Positions 18,290 through 26,871 of a stretch of DNA of 56,288 nucleotides are shown here, piece by piece. The stretch covers positions 1-56,288 of the forward strand of contig NZ_JIBT01000022.1 in assembly GCF_001039575.1 (NCBI RefSeq), read 5' to 3'. The position numbers were made by a program, and so were the translations under genes. The notes under the pieces were generated by a model. That model was not told the origin of the DNA, searched no databases, and saw nothing but the letters and a program-made list of their open reading frames with translations. How positions within the stretch are numbered: the stretch's first letter is position 1; every line of letters starts with the position of its first letter. This stretch comes from Halomonas sp. PR-M31 (GTDB lineage Bacteria > Pseudomonadota > Gammaproteobacteria > Pseudomonadales > Halomonadaceae).

Positions 18290-19549
18290 ATGACTATCGG
18301 CCTTTACTGGTTCACTCAAGATCTGCGCCTACAGGACAACGCGGCGCTCATTGATGCCGCTTCCCGCTGTGATCGCCTTATTTGCGTTTACTGCATCGAT
18401 CCTGACGGGTTCGAGGCCAACGAGTTCGGCTGCACGTCGCTAGGTCCTCATCGCTGGCGCTTCCTGAAAGAGACGCTTCGCGATCTGGAAGAACACCTTG
18501 CCGCTTACGATCAGCGATTGATCCTGCGGTTTCAATCGCCGGAACAGGCGCTGAACGATTTGATTGCTCAGCATCAGGTGACGGTCGTGGTGCGTAGCCA
18601 GAGCGCGGACTGTTACCTGCAGAAAACCTGGGATGCACTCAATCAGCGGTGGCCTCAGGTCGTTTTCCAGGAGCAGACCACCCATACGCTGTTCGACCAG
18701 GGTGCCCTGCCCTTTGAATTGGACGAACTGCCTGGCACCTTCACCCAATTTCGCAAGCGCGTCGAGCCCTTAACTATCGAAGCCCCATTATCGGCGCCGG
18801 GTGCTCTGCCCCCGCCGGTGTCGGATGCTCAGCCATCACCCACTCTGCCTCAGGCGATCGTCGATCCTGGTTCGCCCTTCAAGGGTGGCGAGCGTGAAGG
18901 GTCAGCCCATCTCGAGGCTTATTTCAGCGGCTTCGATGCCGCTCACTACAAAGAGACGCGTAACGCATTGGAGGGCTGGCAGAATTCATCCAAGTTCTCG
19001 GCCTGGCTGGCCAACGGATCACTGTCTCCACGCCAAATCGTTGAGCGTCTGCATCGGTTCGAGAATGAGGTAAAAGCGAACGAATCAACCTACTGGATCT
19101 ACTTCGAGCTGCTATGGCGGGAGTTCTATCAGTGGTATGCCCATGCCCACGGGGCTCGGCTGTTTACCTTGAAGGGATTGAAAGACGAGCCACCGAGGCC
19201 GGATCGTGACATCGAGCGTTTCACTGCCTGGTGCCGAGGCGAGACCGGTCTACCCATTGTCGATGCCTGTATGCGCGAACTCAATGCCACCGGCTACATG
19301 AGCAATCGCGGTCGCCAGCTGGTGGCAAGTGCTCTGATCAATGAACTGGAGCAGGACTGGCGCTGGGGAGCGGCCTATTTCGAGCGGCAGCTAGTGGATT
19401 ACGATGTGGCCTCGAACTGGGGCAACTGGCAGTATCTCGGCGGCGTCGGCGCCGATCCACGCGGTCTGCGCCGTTTTGATCTGGCCAAGCAGACGGCTCA
19501 GTACGACCCGGAAGGCTCGTTTATTGTTAGATGGCTCGGCGACGACTGA
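18290..19549 (+). CDS. DASH-type cryptochrome/photolyase
   Basis: 419 residues. The N-terminal photolyase domain starts MTIGLYWFTQDLRLQDNAAL (antenna-cofactor fold). The linker has TFTQFRKRVEP. The FAD domain carries GGEREGSAHLEAYF, ELLWREFYQWYA, LPIVDACMRELNATGYMSNRGRQ, DWRWGAAYFERQLVDYDVASNWGNWQY and GVGADPRGLRRFDLAKQ, a pattern typical of DASH members. These enzymes repair cyclobutane dimers in single-stranded DNA or sense blue light. It precedes a DUF2256 gene by one base, a coupling common beside DASH genes. Length and catalytic tryptophan pattern look normal. Confidence 0.9.
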   Translation: MTIGLYWFTQDLRLQDNAALIDAASRCDRLICVYCIDPDGFEANEFGCTSLGPHRWRFLKETLRDLEEHLAAYDQRLILRFQSPEQALNDLIAQHQVTVVVRSQSADCYLQKTWDALNQRWPQVVFQEQTTHTLFDQGALPFELDELPGTFTQFRKRVEPLTIEAPLSAPGALPPPVSDAQPSPTLPQAIVDPGSPFKGGEREGSAHLEAYFSGFDAAHYKETRNALEGWQNSSKFSAWLANGSLSPRQIVERLHRFENEVKANESTYWIYFELLWREFYQWYAHAHGARLFTLKGLKDEPPRPDRDIERFTAWCRGETGLPIVDACMRELNATGYMSNRGRQLVASALINELEQDWRWGAAYFERQLVDYDVASNWGNWQYLGGVGADPRGLRRFDLAKQTAQYDPEGSFIVRWLGDD

Positions 19550-19550
19550 C

Positions 19551-19706
19551 ATGCATCGAAAGTCCCACCTGCCCACCAAGATCTGCCCGGTCTGCGAACG
19601 CCCTTTCGCCTGGCGCAAGAAGTGGGCGCGCAACTGGGATTCGGTGGTGTACTGCTCTGAGCGCTGCCGGCGTCAAGGCAAGCAAGCAGCGGCGTCCAGC
19701 GATTAA
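19551..19706 (+). CDS. DUF2256 small zinc-ribbon-like protein
   Basis: 51 residues: KICPVCERPFAWRKKWARNW, then YCSERCRRQGKQ. The paired CxxC and CxxxC motifs suggest a bound zinc. DUF2256 proteins commonly follow DASH cryptochromes, and this gene begins 2 bases after the cryptochrome stop, so co-translation is expected. Its stop codon overlaps the motB stop on the opposite strand by 3 bases. Function is unknown; nucleic-acid or cryptochrome binding is a guess from the basic, zinc-ribbon character. Confidence 0.85.
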   Translation: MHRKSHLPTKICPVCERPFAWRKKWARNWDSVVYCSERCRRQGKQAAASSD

Positions 19707-20668
19707 TTTGCCTCCGGCTCATGGATGATTATTTCCACCCGGCGATTGGCAGCACGGCCCTTTTCCGTGTTGTTATTCTTTAGAGGCTGCGTGGAAGCGT
19801 AGCCCACCGCCCGCAGCCGGGATGAGGGAATACCTTCTCGATTGAGTGCACGCAAAATCGCCGTGGCGCGCCCGCTGGAAAGCTCCCAATTGGAAGGAAA
19901 GCGCGTGGTCTTGATCGGGACGCTGTCCGTATGCCCTTCCACGGAGATCGTGCCCTGGTAGCGCTTGAGTGTCGCCACCAGCGCTCGAGTGACCGTTTCG
20001 CCGGCATCGGTCAATGTTGCATCGCCGGATTCGAACAGCAGGTGATCCTGGATACGCAGGTTAATACCGCCCTTCATCCGGGACACCTCGACACCCTCGA
20101 TTATAGGCAAAGACTGCTCGGACTCACGTATCTGCCACTGTCCAGCCACTTGAATGGCCGCGGCCTGGGCCCCCTCACTGATTTCAAGCCTACGAGCCAC
20201 CTTGAGCGATGCCGCAATTGTCTGGGTCTGTATGATTCGAGACTGTGCAATCGTTTGAGCGGCCGCAATGGCCTTGTCTGATATTTGTGGCGAAAGGGTT
20301 CTCTTTCGGGCGACTTCCCGGGCCGCAGCGATGGCTTTATTACTTAATCCTGGCAAGGATGTCGGGATTGTCGCGATCAGCGTTGCCGCCTTGAGCGCCT
20401 CCGGCAGCAGGCTGGGAGCAGCACTGACCCGACGTGTCGCGATTACCGCGGCATTGGATACGCGGGGCAGGCCCGCCTCGGCTGCCGCATCTTCGTCGGT
20501 CTTGGCAGCGCCAGCGCTACCATCGAGACTCAGAACCAATACGAACAGTGCCACCAGCAAGGTCATGATATCCATGTAGCTGATCATCCAGCTGTCGCCG
20601 CCCCTGTCTTCTGCATTCAGAGCCAGCAGCTGGTCGTGGCTTGCATGCCTTCGATTAGACTCAAGCAT
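19703..20668 (-). CDS. motB: MotB-like flagellar motor stator protein with unusual repeat linker
   Basis: 321 residues. A single N-terminal membrane helix, SYMDIMTLLVALFVLVLSL, holds the ion-binding aspartate (Asp33). The C-terminal OmpA/MotB domain (about residues 200-321) has VEGHTDSVPIKTTRFPSNWELSSGRA and the NRRVEII end that bind peptidoglycan. Between them, residues about 55-180 form an alanine-rich linker with about six irregular 18-22-residue units (for example LSNKAIAAAREVARKR and ISDKAIAAAQTIAQSR). Ordinary MotB linkers are shorter and not repetitive. The ATG at 20668 overlaps the end of motA by 8 bases. No other flagellar genes are in the window. Confidence 0.85.
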   Translation of the reverse strand: MLESNRRHASHDQLLALNAEDRGGDSWMISYMDIMTLLVALFVLVLSLDGSAGAAKTDEDAAAEAGLPRVSNAAVIATRRVSAAPSLLPEALKAATLIATIPTSLPGLSNKAIAAAREVARKRTLSPQISDKAIAAAQTIAQSRIIQTQTIAASLKVARRLEISEGAQAAAIQVAGQWQIRESEQSLPIIEGVEVSRMKGGINLRIQDHLLFESGDATLTDAGETVTRALVATLKRYQGTISVEGHTDSVPIKTTRFPSNWELSSGRATAILRALNREGIPSSRLRAVGYASTQPLKNNNTEKGRAANRRVEIIIHEPEAN

Positions 20669-21488
20669 TGGCCGGAACACCTTTATGGCCATCCTTGTCG
20701 CCCTTGAAAGGCTCAAGAGGGTCACGAATTTCGTCATGATAGTTGGCAATGAAGGAGTTCAAGGTTTCTTCGACAAAAGAGGGCGAGCGTCGTTTGGCGA
20801 TCAGCGACACCCCTTCGAGCACCATGTTCATCGCGATCAAGCGCTGCTCGGTGCGGCGCTCCAGCTTGACGGCAATGGGCTTGCACAGCAGATTGGCAAT
20901 CAGGATGCCGTAGAAGGTGGATAGCAATGCCACCGCCATACTCGGCCCGATGATCGTCACGTCGCCGGCACTCATGGTCTGCAGCATGTTGACCAGCCCC
21001 ACCAGGGTCCCGATCATGCCGAAAGCCGGTGCATAGGCTGCCATGGTCCGAAGGATCTGCGCCTCGGCAAGCTCCCGGGCTTTCAGCCGCGCAATGCGCC
21101 AGCGCAGCAGATCGATGATTTCCGCCTCTTTGGTATTGTCGATGACTAGCTGTACGCCGGTGCGCAGGAATGGGTTACGGGTTTGTGTCAGGGTGCGCTC
21201 CACCGCACGGATATCCCCCTGGAACCAGAGTCGCGCCATGGCAACCAGCTCGCGCACGTCTTCCTCGACGTAGCTGTTCTCGCGATGAAAAACGACGCGA
21301 ATTATGCGCGCCAGGCGGATCACTTCCCGTAAGGGGTAGCTAATGAAGGTGGCGGATAGGGTGCCGGCGATGACGATCAGAAGCCCCGGCAAATTAAGAA
21401 AGCTCATCGCCGTATCGGCGCTGAACAATAGAACACAGGCCAGCAATAGAAGGCTGGCAACGATACCGATCAGCGTGGAAGCATTCAT
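20661..21488 (-). CDS. motA: MotA/PomA-like flagellar motor stator protein
   Basis: 275 residues with four predicted membrane helices (starting MNASTLIGIVASLLLLACVL; the second is LPGLLIVIAGTLSATFI; the last two flank TMAAYAPAFGMIGTLVGLVNML and GPSMAVALLSTFYGILIANL). The cytoplasmic loop carries basic and acidic residues that contact FliG. The relatively short form resembles PomA, the sodium-driven version, which fits a halophile but is an inference. Partner of the downstream motB, whose start overlaps its stop. A start 20 codons upstream (21548) adds sequence outside the family. Confidence 0.88.
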   Translation of the reverse strand: MNASTLIGIVASLLLLACVLLFSADTAMSFLNLPGLLIVIAGTLSATFISYPLREVIRLARIIRVVFHRENSYVEEDVRELVAMARLWFQGDIRAVERTLTQTRNPFLRTGVQLVIDNTKEAEIIDLLRWRIARLKARELAEAQILRTMAAYAPAFGMIGTLVGLVNMLQTMSAGDVTIIGPSMAVALLSTFYGILIANLLCKPIAVKLERRTEQRLIAMNMVLEGVSLIAKRRSPSFVEETLNSFIANYHDEIRDPLEPFKGDKDGHKGVPANA

Positions 21489-21631
21489 GCAGAGCCTGGC
21501 CCATCGATGGGCGATCGCTTGAGAGATGCTGATATCATAGCGATCCATCGCAGAGGCAAAGCGATGAAAAGACGTTACATTTTATGCGTTCTTATTCACT
21601 GCGAACGAAGGATATTGACTTGACTGATTGG

Positions 21632-21681
21632 GCTCGTGACTCTCGCTAAACGTAATAGACTTCAAGCGAAAAGCCACGAGC
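21632..21681. other. Imperfect hairpin between the Yip1-family gene and motA
   Basis: GCTCGTG and CACGAGC pair as a 7-base outer stem with a further CGCT/AGCG pairing inside. There is no T-run, so it is not a standard Rho-independent terminator. It sits just after the Yip1-family gene and before motA, both leftward, and might limit readthrough or protect an mRNA end. Confidence 0.3.
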
Positions 21682-21701
21682 AAGAACGCCTACCCGGCTG
21701 A

Positions 21702-22304
21702 TCAGTAGATGCCAAGCAGCATACGGGCACCATAACCCCATAGCAGTACCGTGGCGCCTAGCAGCACCTCGAGTACCAGTACACCGATCGCCAGGGTCGA
21801 ACCGGTGACGATAAAGCCTTCCCGACTATCGATGCCAAGGAAATTGGGAATACCGAGATAGAGCAAATAGGCGCTATAGCAGAGACCAATGGTTCCCGCT
21901 AGGATACATAGCCAGATAAGAGGATAGAGTGCCACCAGACCGCTCAAGAACATGGGGGTGGCGACATAACCGGCAAAGACGATACAGCGACGCTTGCTCG
22001 GGGGAGTCGCGTAGCGTTTTGCCATCCAGTGAATCACCGTGCCCATGAAAACGACGGCGGCGATAATCGCAAGATAGAACACAATGCCTGCATACAAGGC
22101 ATCATCCAGGTCGAGCTTGATGGCATGACCACTACCGAGACTCCATCCCACTTGCGTCGTCCCAATGAATGAACATATCACCGGAATCGCGGCCAGCTCG
22201 AGAACGTGATGCGCATAGAGATGATTGATCGTTTCGCGTTCGCTCTGAATCTGCTTCCATTCACGATTCGGGTGGGCCATTAATCCCCAGACATGGGTCA
22301 GCAT
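21702..22304 (-). CDS. Yip1-family (DUF1282-like) inner-membrane protein
   Basis: 200 residues with about five hydrophobic segments. The start, VWGLMAHPNREWKQIQSE, is the conserved amphipathic beginning of the YIP1-like DUF1282 family. The rest has AAIPVICSFIGTTQVGWSLG, FAGYVATPMFLSGLVALYP and a C-terminal helix pair. These proteins lie in the inner membrane and have no agreed function. It is on the same strand as motAB, about 210 bases upstream of motA, and an imperfect hairpin separates them. Confidence 0.75.
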   Translation of the reverse strand: MLTHVWGLMAHPNREWKQIQSERETINHLYAHHVLELAAIPVICSFIGTTQVGWSLGSGHAIKLDLDDALYAGIVFYLAIIAAVVFMGTVIHWMAKRYATPPSKRRCIVFAGYVATPMFLSGLVALYPLIWLCILAGTIGLCYSAYLLYLGIPNFLGIDSREGFIVTGSTLAIGVLVLEVLLGATVLLWGYGARMLLGIY

Positions 22305-22418
22305 AGGATCATTCCTCCTTGGGGCTCTTCACAATCCGGAACATCATCATTGCTTTGACAATATCACTCTATCTTCCTAGGCAGTATAGAATATATGAAG
22401 AAAATGGAATGCCTATCG

Positions 22419-23282
22419 TTAGCCTTTAGTAGGTGTCCTTGGAGTGCTTGCCGCCTGGACAGTCTGCAGCGCCTCCACCATGCTTGCCAACGCCGCCTGA
22501 CCCTGCTTGCCTGCGGTGGCTTGCTGCCACCATAAGGCATGGACTGCTCGCACTTGTACCGGTATTTCTGCAAGCCCCAATACCTGCGCCATGGCAAGTC
22601 GGTGCAATCCGCGGTTGATTTTGACGACCTGCCCTTCTCGATCGATCGCGACGCCCAGGCGATCCTTACCCTGATTCGCATTAAAACCGTGAGCGCGCAT
22701 ATCCTGCATATAGCCAAGGTAAACGTTGAGATATGTCATCACCCGGTCCGAGCTATTGAGCAGGATGCCCTTGTGATGAGACCGAAAGGGTTTGCCCTGC
22801 TCGATTCGCTGCATGAAGCGCCGATAGGAGGTACTTTGAACAAGCGCCTCGCGATGCTGCCAAATATCATCGATGAATCGATAACGACTGCCCTTGCGAA
22901 AGTCAAAACGGGTTAGATCCCAATCACCTTTCCAAATGAACTGATTCATGGCTAGCCGCTTTTCTGACGCAACAGGAAAAGAGCGTGATATGGAAATGGC
23001 ACAGCTCAATTCATTGGGTGCCAGACATAGCGTCAGTTTGTCATCCAGATAGGCTTCAACGCTTCGATAAGGCAAGCCTATGGCTTCCACTCGCTGTGCA
23101 AATCTATCCTGATTCAACCACCGCGAGAGCATACGGTCTTCAAGAGGCCTGACAATACGCGCTTCGAAGGCAGTACGGGTAGTGCTTGCCCAGCGTGAGC
23201 GCTGCATGGCCCAGCGTAGCTCGGGATCGTAGAGCGCCGGATGAACTTGTTCACCAGTGGGTGATTTGGGTAGTTTTTTCAT
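22419..23282 (-). CDS. Hypothetical protein with a ParB-like segment
   Basis: 287 residues, soluble, rich in Arg and Trp. Near residues 205-250 the stretch DRLGVAIDREGQVVKINRGLHRLAMAQVLG, followed by AEIPVQVRAVH, resembles the ParB/sulfiredoxin-like fold (I.R.G.HRLA...G...IPV). In this fold the GxHR motif binds nucleotide or contributes to catalysis. It is divergent from the GT4 gene that opens the surface-sugar group, so it may act on a sugar or phosphate of the cell envelope rather than on DNA; proteins of this kind occur beside lipopolysaccharide genes. I do not recognise a precise family. Confidence 0.6.
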   Translation of the reverse strand: MKKLPKSPTGEQVHPALYDPELRWAMQRSRWASTTRTAFEARIVRPLEDRMLSRWLNQDRFAQRVEAIGLPYRSVEAYLDDKLTLCLAPNELSCAISISRSFPVASEKRLAMNQFIWKGDWDLTRFDFRKGSRYRFIDDIWQHREALVQSTSYRRFMQRIEQGKPFRSHHKGILLNSSDRVMTYLNVYLGYMQDMRAHGFNANQGKDRLGVAIDREGQVVKINRGLHRLAMAQVLGLAEIPVQVRAVHALWWQQATAGKQGQAALASMVEALQTVQAASTPRTPTKG

Positions 23283-23407
23283 TGAGATATGGCTGGTTTG
23301 GTTTAACCATCAATAATTAGCTACTTAATGAACAAAATAACATAAAGAATGCTATCGAATCTCGGGTTGCCAGTCATGAATCTTGCACATAGCCTATATA
23401 GCCCGAT

Positions 23408-24597
23408 ATGAACCAGCCCCACACTCAAGCCCAGAAGCGAACAGCCACAATGTCTTCGACAGCAAAGGAACGGCTTCCAATGGCAGCCATTGCCATTCGT
23501 CAGGTAGAAAAAAGCACTGGAGCGAGCCGTAACGCTTTCGAACAGTCAGCGGCACTGCAAGAACTGGGCTATCGTGTCGTGATACTTGCCGAGCGAGCGA
23601 CTCGACGCTAGTAGAACGTGCAGGAGCCAGACTCGTTCGCCTGCGCCGCTGGCCATTCAAAGGTGCCTTTCGGCGTTTCTGGTTCAATCGCCATGTACAA
23701 TCCTGGTGCAGGCGTCATCGTCCAGCGTTATTGGTCAGTCATGGTGATGCGCAGAGCCAGGATGTGGTTTACATGCACAACTGTGTGCATTTGGCCAGCC
23801 AGCGCATTCATGGAAAGGAGCTGCCCAAAAATCACGAAGTTGCCGCCATTCACGATTATGTTCTCTCCGACAATCAATTCAAGCGTATCGCCGTCAATTC
23901 AAGATTGATGGCCGAGGAATTCAAGGGCCGTTATGGCCTGTCTGAGCATCAGCTCGATATCAGCTATCCGGGTTACGATCCAACGCAGTTCAATCCTGTC
24001 AAGGCTCGCGAAGAGCGCGACGCTACCAGACAGGCGCTTGGCGTTGACCAGCATGAATTACTGATCGGATTGATCACCTCAGGCAATTTCAAGAAGCGCA
24101 ACGTGGCAGGATTCGTGGAAACTGCAGCATTGGTGAGTCAGCGGCTTCCCGATCAATGTCGTTTTCTCGTGATCGGAAAGGACGACAACAGCGTTTATCA
24201 ACAGCAAGCAGAAAAACTGGGGCTAGACGATCGCTTCATATGGCGTTCGACGGTTCCCGATATCGAACGTTTTTATGGTGCGCTGGATGTCTTCGTGCTA
24301 CCCGCGCATATCGAGGAGTTCGGTCGTGTCGCTTTGGAAGCCATGGCCTGCGCCACACCGGTACTACTCTCCGCTTGGGTAGGCGCCGCCGAATTGATCG
24401 AGGGAGAATTTCCCGAGCTGATACTGGATGACAGTAATGACAGCGACGCTTGGGCCTCGCGAATCGTCGCATTACTCATCAACGACGAACACAAAGAACT
24501 AGGGGCTCGACTTGCCCAGCTCGCGACACATTACTCGCATCAACAGCAGTACAAGAAACTCAAAGCTTCGTTTCAGACGCTTATGGCCAGCAGTTGA
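23408..24597 (+). pseudogene. GT4-family glycosyltransferase disrupted by a one-base frameshift
   Basis: Residues from the first frame (MAAIAIRQVEKSTGASRNAF, then LGYRVVILAERA) stop at 23611. The adjacent frame carries on without loss as STLVERAGARLVRLRRWPF to the end. Adding one G after 23599 would read AERADSTLVERAGARLV, which is natural GT4 sequence, so one base appears to be missing. The remainder is complete: the donor-site segment EEFGRVALEAMACATPVLLS (E-x7-E) is intact, as is the N-terminal Rossmann half. A start at 23408, 23450 or 23480 is possible; AAAGGAACGG favours 23480. Likely role is a lipopolysaccharide core or O-chain sugar. The error may be artefactual. Confidence 0.82.
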
Positions 24598-25167
24598 ATG
24601 AAGGAAAACGAGCCCATGCTCTATTTGCAAGACGATCTCTTGATCGGACGAGGCACCGAGCGCTACTGTTATCGTCACCCTCAAGACGACACGCGCTGTA
24701 TCAAAGTCGTTCACAACGTCAAGAACAACAAACAGCAAAATCAAAAGGATTACGAGTATTTCTCTCGTCTGCAAAAACGCGGCATAGACTGGTCACACCT
24801 GCCACGCTGCTACGGCTGGGTGGAAACCGATCAGGGTAACGGTCTGGTATTTGATCTTTTGCAAGACAAACAGGGCAACCCTCTTCCGCGTCTGGACGTC
24901 CTATTGCAAAACGGTTATCTCGATAAAGCGGCGATCAAAGCGCCATTGAAAGAACTGCAGGATTACCTGCAGGCCAATCAAATATTCACAAGCGATCTGC
25001 GTGCCAGCAATATCGTATGTGAGTCAGAAGAAACGCCTCTTCGATTATTCTTGATCGATGGCGTTGGCGATCGTGACTTCATCAGACTCGCTTCCATGAT
25101 CAAGCCATTGGCACGGGCCAAGACCAACCGTCAATGGAAACGATTCATGAAACGTATGAAGAAATAG
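24598..25167 (+). CDS. YrbL-family protein
   Basis: 189 residues related to YrbL, a PhoP-network protein with a degenerate kinase fold. DDLLIGRGTERYCYRHPQD contains the glycine-rich loop, CIKVVHN the ATP-anchoring lysine, HLPRCYGWVETDQGNGLVFD the hinge, FTSDLRASNIVCESEE the catalytic-loop position (SDLxxxN) and FLIDGVGDRD the DxG-like metal site. It begins immediately after the GT4 stop (TGAATG); a better-spaced start is the ATG at 24616 after AAGGAAAACGAG. YrbL homologues beside lipopolysaccharide genes probably phosphorylate a core sugar. It converges with wecE, 8 bases away. Confidence 0.8.
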   Translation: MKENEPMLYLQDDLLIGRGTERYCYRHPQDDTRCIKVVHNVKNNKQQNQKDYEYFSRLQKRGIDWSHLPRCYGWVETDQGNGLVFDLLQDKQGNPLPRLDVLLQNGYLDKAAIKAPLKELQDYLQANQIFTSDLRASNIVCESEETPLRLFLIDGVGDRDFIRLASMIKPLARAKTNRQWKRFMKRMKK

Positions 25168-25175
25168 CGACTGAC

Positions 25176-26306
25176 TCAGGCAAAATACTCTTTCACTGCC
25201 GTAACGACACGACTCAAATCCTTTTCATCTATACCGTACCATAAGGGTAAACGAAGAAGCCGATCGCTTTCCTGGGTGGTGTACTCATCTTCACCAACGA
25301 AAGTTCCCCAATGCTTTCCTCCCTGGGAGGTATGTAAAGGAACATAGTGAAATACTGCTCCTATCCCCTTTTCTTTCAAGAACGCCAATAACTCCGAGCG
25401 CTCATCGATATCCCTGACTTTGATATAGAACATATGGACATTGTGTCGACAGGTGTCAGGAATTGTGGGGAGCTGCACGACGCCACGCTCGGCAAGCGGT
25501 TCAAGGGACTCGTTGTAATATTCCCAGGAACGTCGGCGATCGGCGTCAATACCATCAACGGACTGCAGCTGCCCCCAAAGATAAGCAGCCTGCAATTCAC
25601 TGGGAAGATAACTGCTACCCACATCAACCCAGGAATATTTATCGACCATACCGCGAAAGAATTGACTGCGATTGGTGCCTTTTTCTCTCAGTACTTCTGC
25701 TCGTTCTGCAAAACGCTCATCATTGACAATCAGCAGCCCGCCTTCACCACCGCTGGTATAGTTTTTTGTTTCATGAAAGCTATAAGTACCCAAGTGACCG
25801 ATACAGCCAAGCGGCTTCCCCTTGTAAGTTGAGAGCATCGCTTGAGCCGCATCCTCGATAACAAAAAGACCGTAGCGATCGGCAAGGGTCATGATGCTGT
25901 CCATTTCACAGGCGACTCCCGCGTAGTGCACGACTACCACTGCTTTGGTCTTCTGCGTGATAGCCGCTTCAATGAGGCGCTCATCGATGTTCATGGTTGC
26001 TGGATGGATATCGACAAATACAATCTTGGCCCCTCTCAAGACAAAGGCATTGGCCGTACTGACGAACGTATAGCTAGGCATGATCACTTCGTCTCCTGGA
26101 CGAATATTGATCAGCATGGCCGTCATTTCCAGGGCATGGGTGCAGGAAGGCGTCAATAACGATTTGTAGCAACCAAGATGCTCCTCGAACCATTGCTGGC
26201 AATAAGACGCGTAAGCGCCACCTCCCGATATTTTGCTACTGCGCATGGCATCCAGCACGAAGTCATCTTCTCTACCGGTATAGGAGGGTTTATTGAAGGG
26301 AATCAT
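25176..26306 (-). CDS. wecE: TDP-4-oxo-6-deoxyglucose aminotransferase (WecE/RffA)
   Basis: A 376-residue DegT/DnrJ/EryC1-family PLP enzyme that turns TDP-4-keto-6-deoxy-glucose into TDP-4-amino-4,6-dideoxygalactose (Fuc4N). It follows E. coli WecE closely: LLTPSCTHALEMTAMLI, GDEVIMPSYTFVSTANAFV, HYAGVACEMDSIM, VIEDAAQAMLSTYKGKPLG, then the PLP-lysine segment SFHETKNYTSGGEGG and KGTNRSQFFRGMVDKYSW. The natural start MIPFNKPSYTG overlaps the upstream acyltransferase gene by 17 bases. It is last in the leftward operon that begins at rmlB. The preceding rmlAB genes supply its substrate. Confidence 0.93.
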   Translation of the reverse strand: MIPFNKPSYTGREDDFVLDAMRSSKISGGGAYASYCQQWFEEHLGCYKSLLTPSCTHALEMTAMLINIRPGDEVIMPSYTFVSTANAFVLRGAKIVFVDIHPATMNIDERLIEAAITQKTKAVVVVHYAGVACEMDSIMTLADRYGLFVIEDAAQAMLSTYKGKPLGCIGHLGTYSFHETKNYTSGGEGGLLIVNDERFAERAEVLREKGTNRSQFFRGMVDKYSWVDVGSSYLPSELQAAYLWGQLQSVDGIDADRRRSWEYYNESLEPLAERGVVQLPTIPDTCRHNVHMFYIKVRDIDERSELLAFLKEKGIGAVFHYVPLHTSQGGKHWGTFVGEDEYTTQESDRLLRLPLWYGIDEKDLSRVVTAVKEYFA

Positions 26307-26865
26307 CTTCTCGCTCCTTGAGAAATTGACTTTCAAGGGTAAGGATATCTCGTTTTCGCTCCTTTATACGATGCGCTGGGCTGCCGAAATAGATTCCCCA
26401 AGGATGAGTGCTTTTGTTCACCAACGTCATGGCTCCTATCGAGCAGCCTTCCTTGACTTCCACCCCAGGGAAAATGATCGATCCAGCGCCAACGATGACG
26501 TGTTTTTCCAGCACGACACGGCTAAAGAACTCATTTTTATATTTTTTGTCTACCAAAGAGCTGACCATGGTTGCGCCGCTATAGTCATCCGACTGAGAAA
26601 ACACTTTCGTGCCATAGGCCAGACCGCAGAAATCCGCCATGAAAACCCCAGGCTCACCCCCCGCTATCAGGCATTGGGTAGAGATATGGCAAAATCGACC
26701 GATACTGACTCTGCCGGACACCACACAGAAATCGTCGATCCTTGAATGGTCACCTATTTCAATGACGTCATGATTGTAAATACTCGCTTTATCACTGATC
26801 TTGACGTTTTTACCAAGCTTCTTGAAGCCGAGCGCCTCAAGCGCTTGCTGAGTAAGATATGCCAT
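26290..26865 (-). CDS. Left-handed beta-helix acyltransferase (probable Fuc4N N-acetyltransferase)
   Basis: 191 residues of the hexapeptide-repeat O/N-acetyltransferase class. Repeats run over most of the chain (for example KNVKISDKASIYNHDVIEIG, VSGRVSIGRFCHIST and VIVGAGSIIFPGVEVKEG), ending in the conserved GSPAHRIKER loop. The expected cofactor is acetyl-CoA. It lies between wecF and wecE in the operon, so the likely substrate is the 4-amino group of TDP-Fuc4N. In enteric ECA clusters that step is done by WecD, a GNAT-fold enzyme, so this would be a non-homologous replacement. The assignment is from context; other acyl groups are possible. Confidence 0.75.
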   Translation of the reverse strand: MAYLTQQALEALGFKKLGKNVKISDKASIYNHDVIEIGDHSRIDDFCVVSGRVSIGRFCHISTQCLIAGGEPGVFMADFCGLAYGTKVFSQSDDYSGATMVSSLVDKKYKNEFFSRVVLEKHVIVGAGSIIFPGVEVKEGCSIGAMTLVNKSTHPWGIYFGSPAHRIKERKRDILTLESQFLKEREDDSLQ

Positions 26866-26871
26866 AAATTC

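Noticed and set aside
18779-18915. Proline-rich stretch in the cryptochrome (residues about 164-205) as an inserted element
   Set aside because: DASH proteins normally have a variable proline-rich linker here, followed by a GGE motif; FKGGEREGSAHLEAYF is that normal motif.
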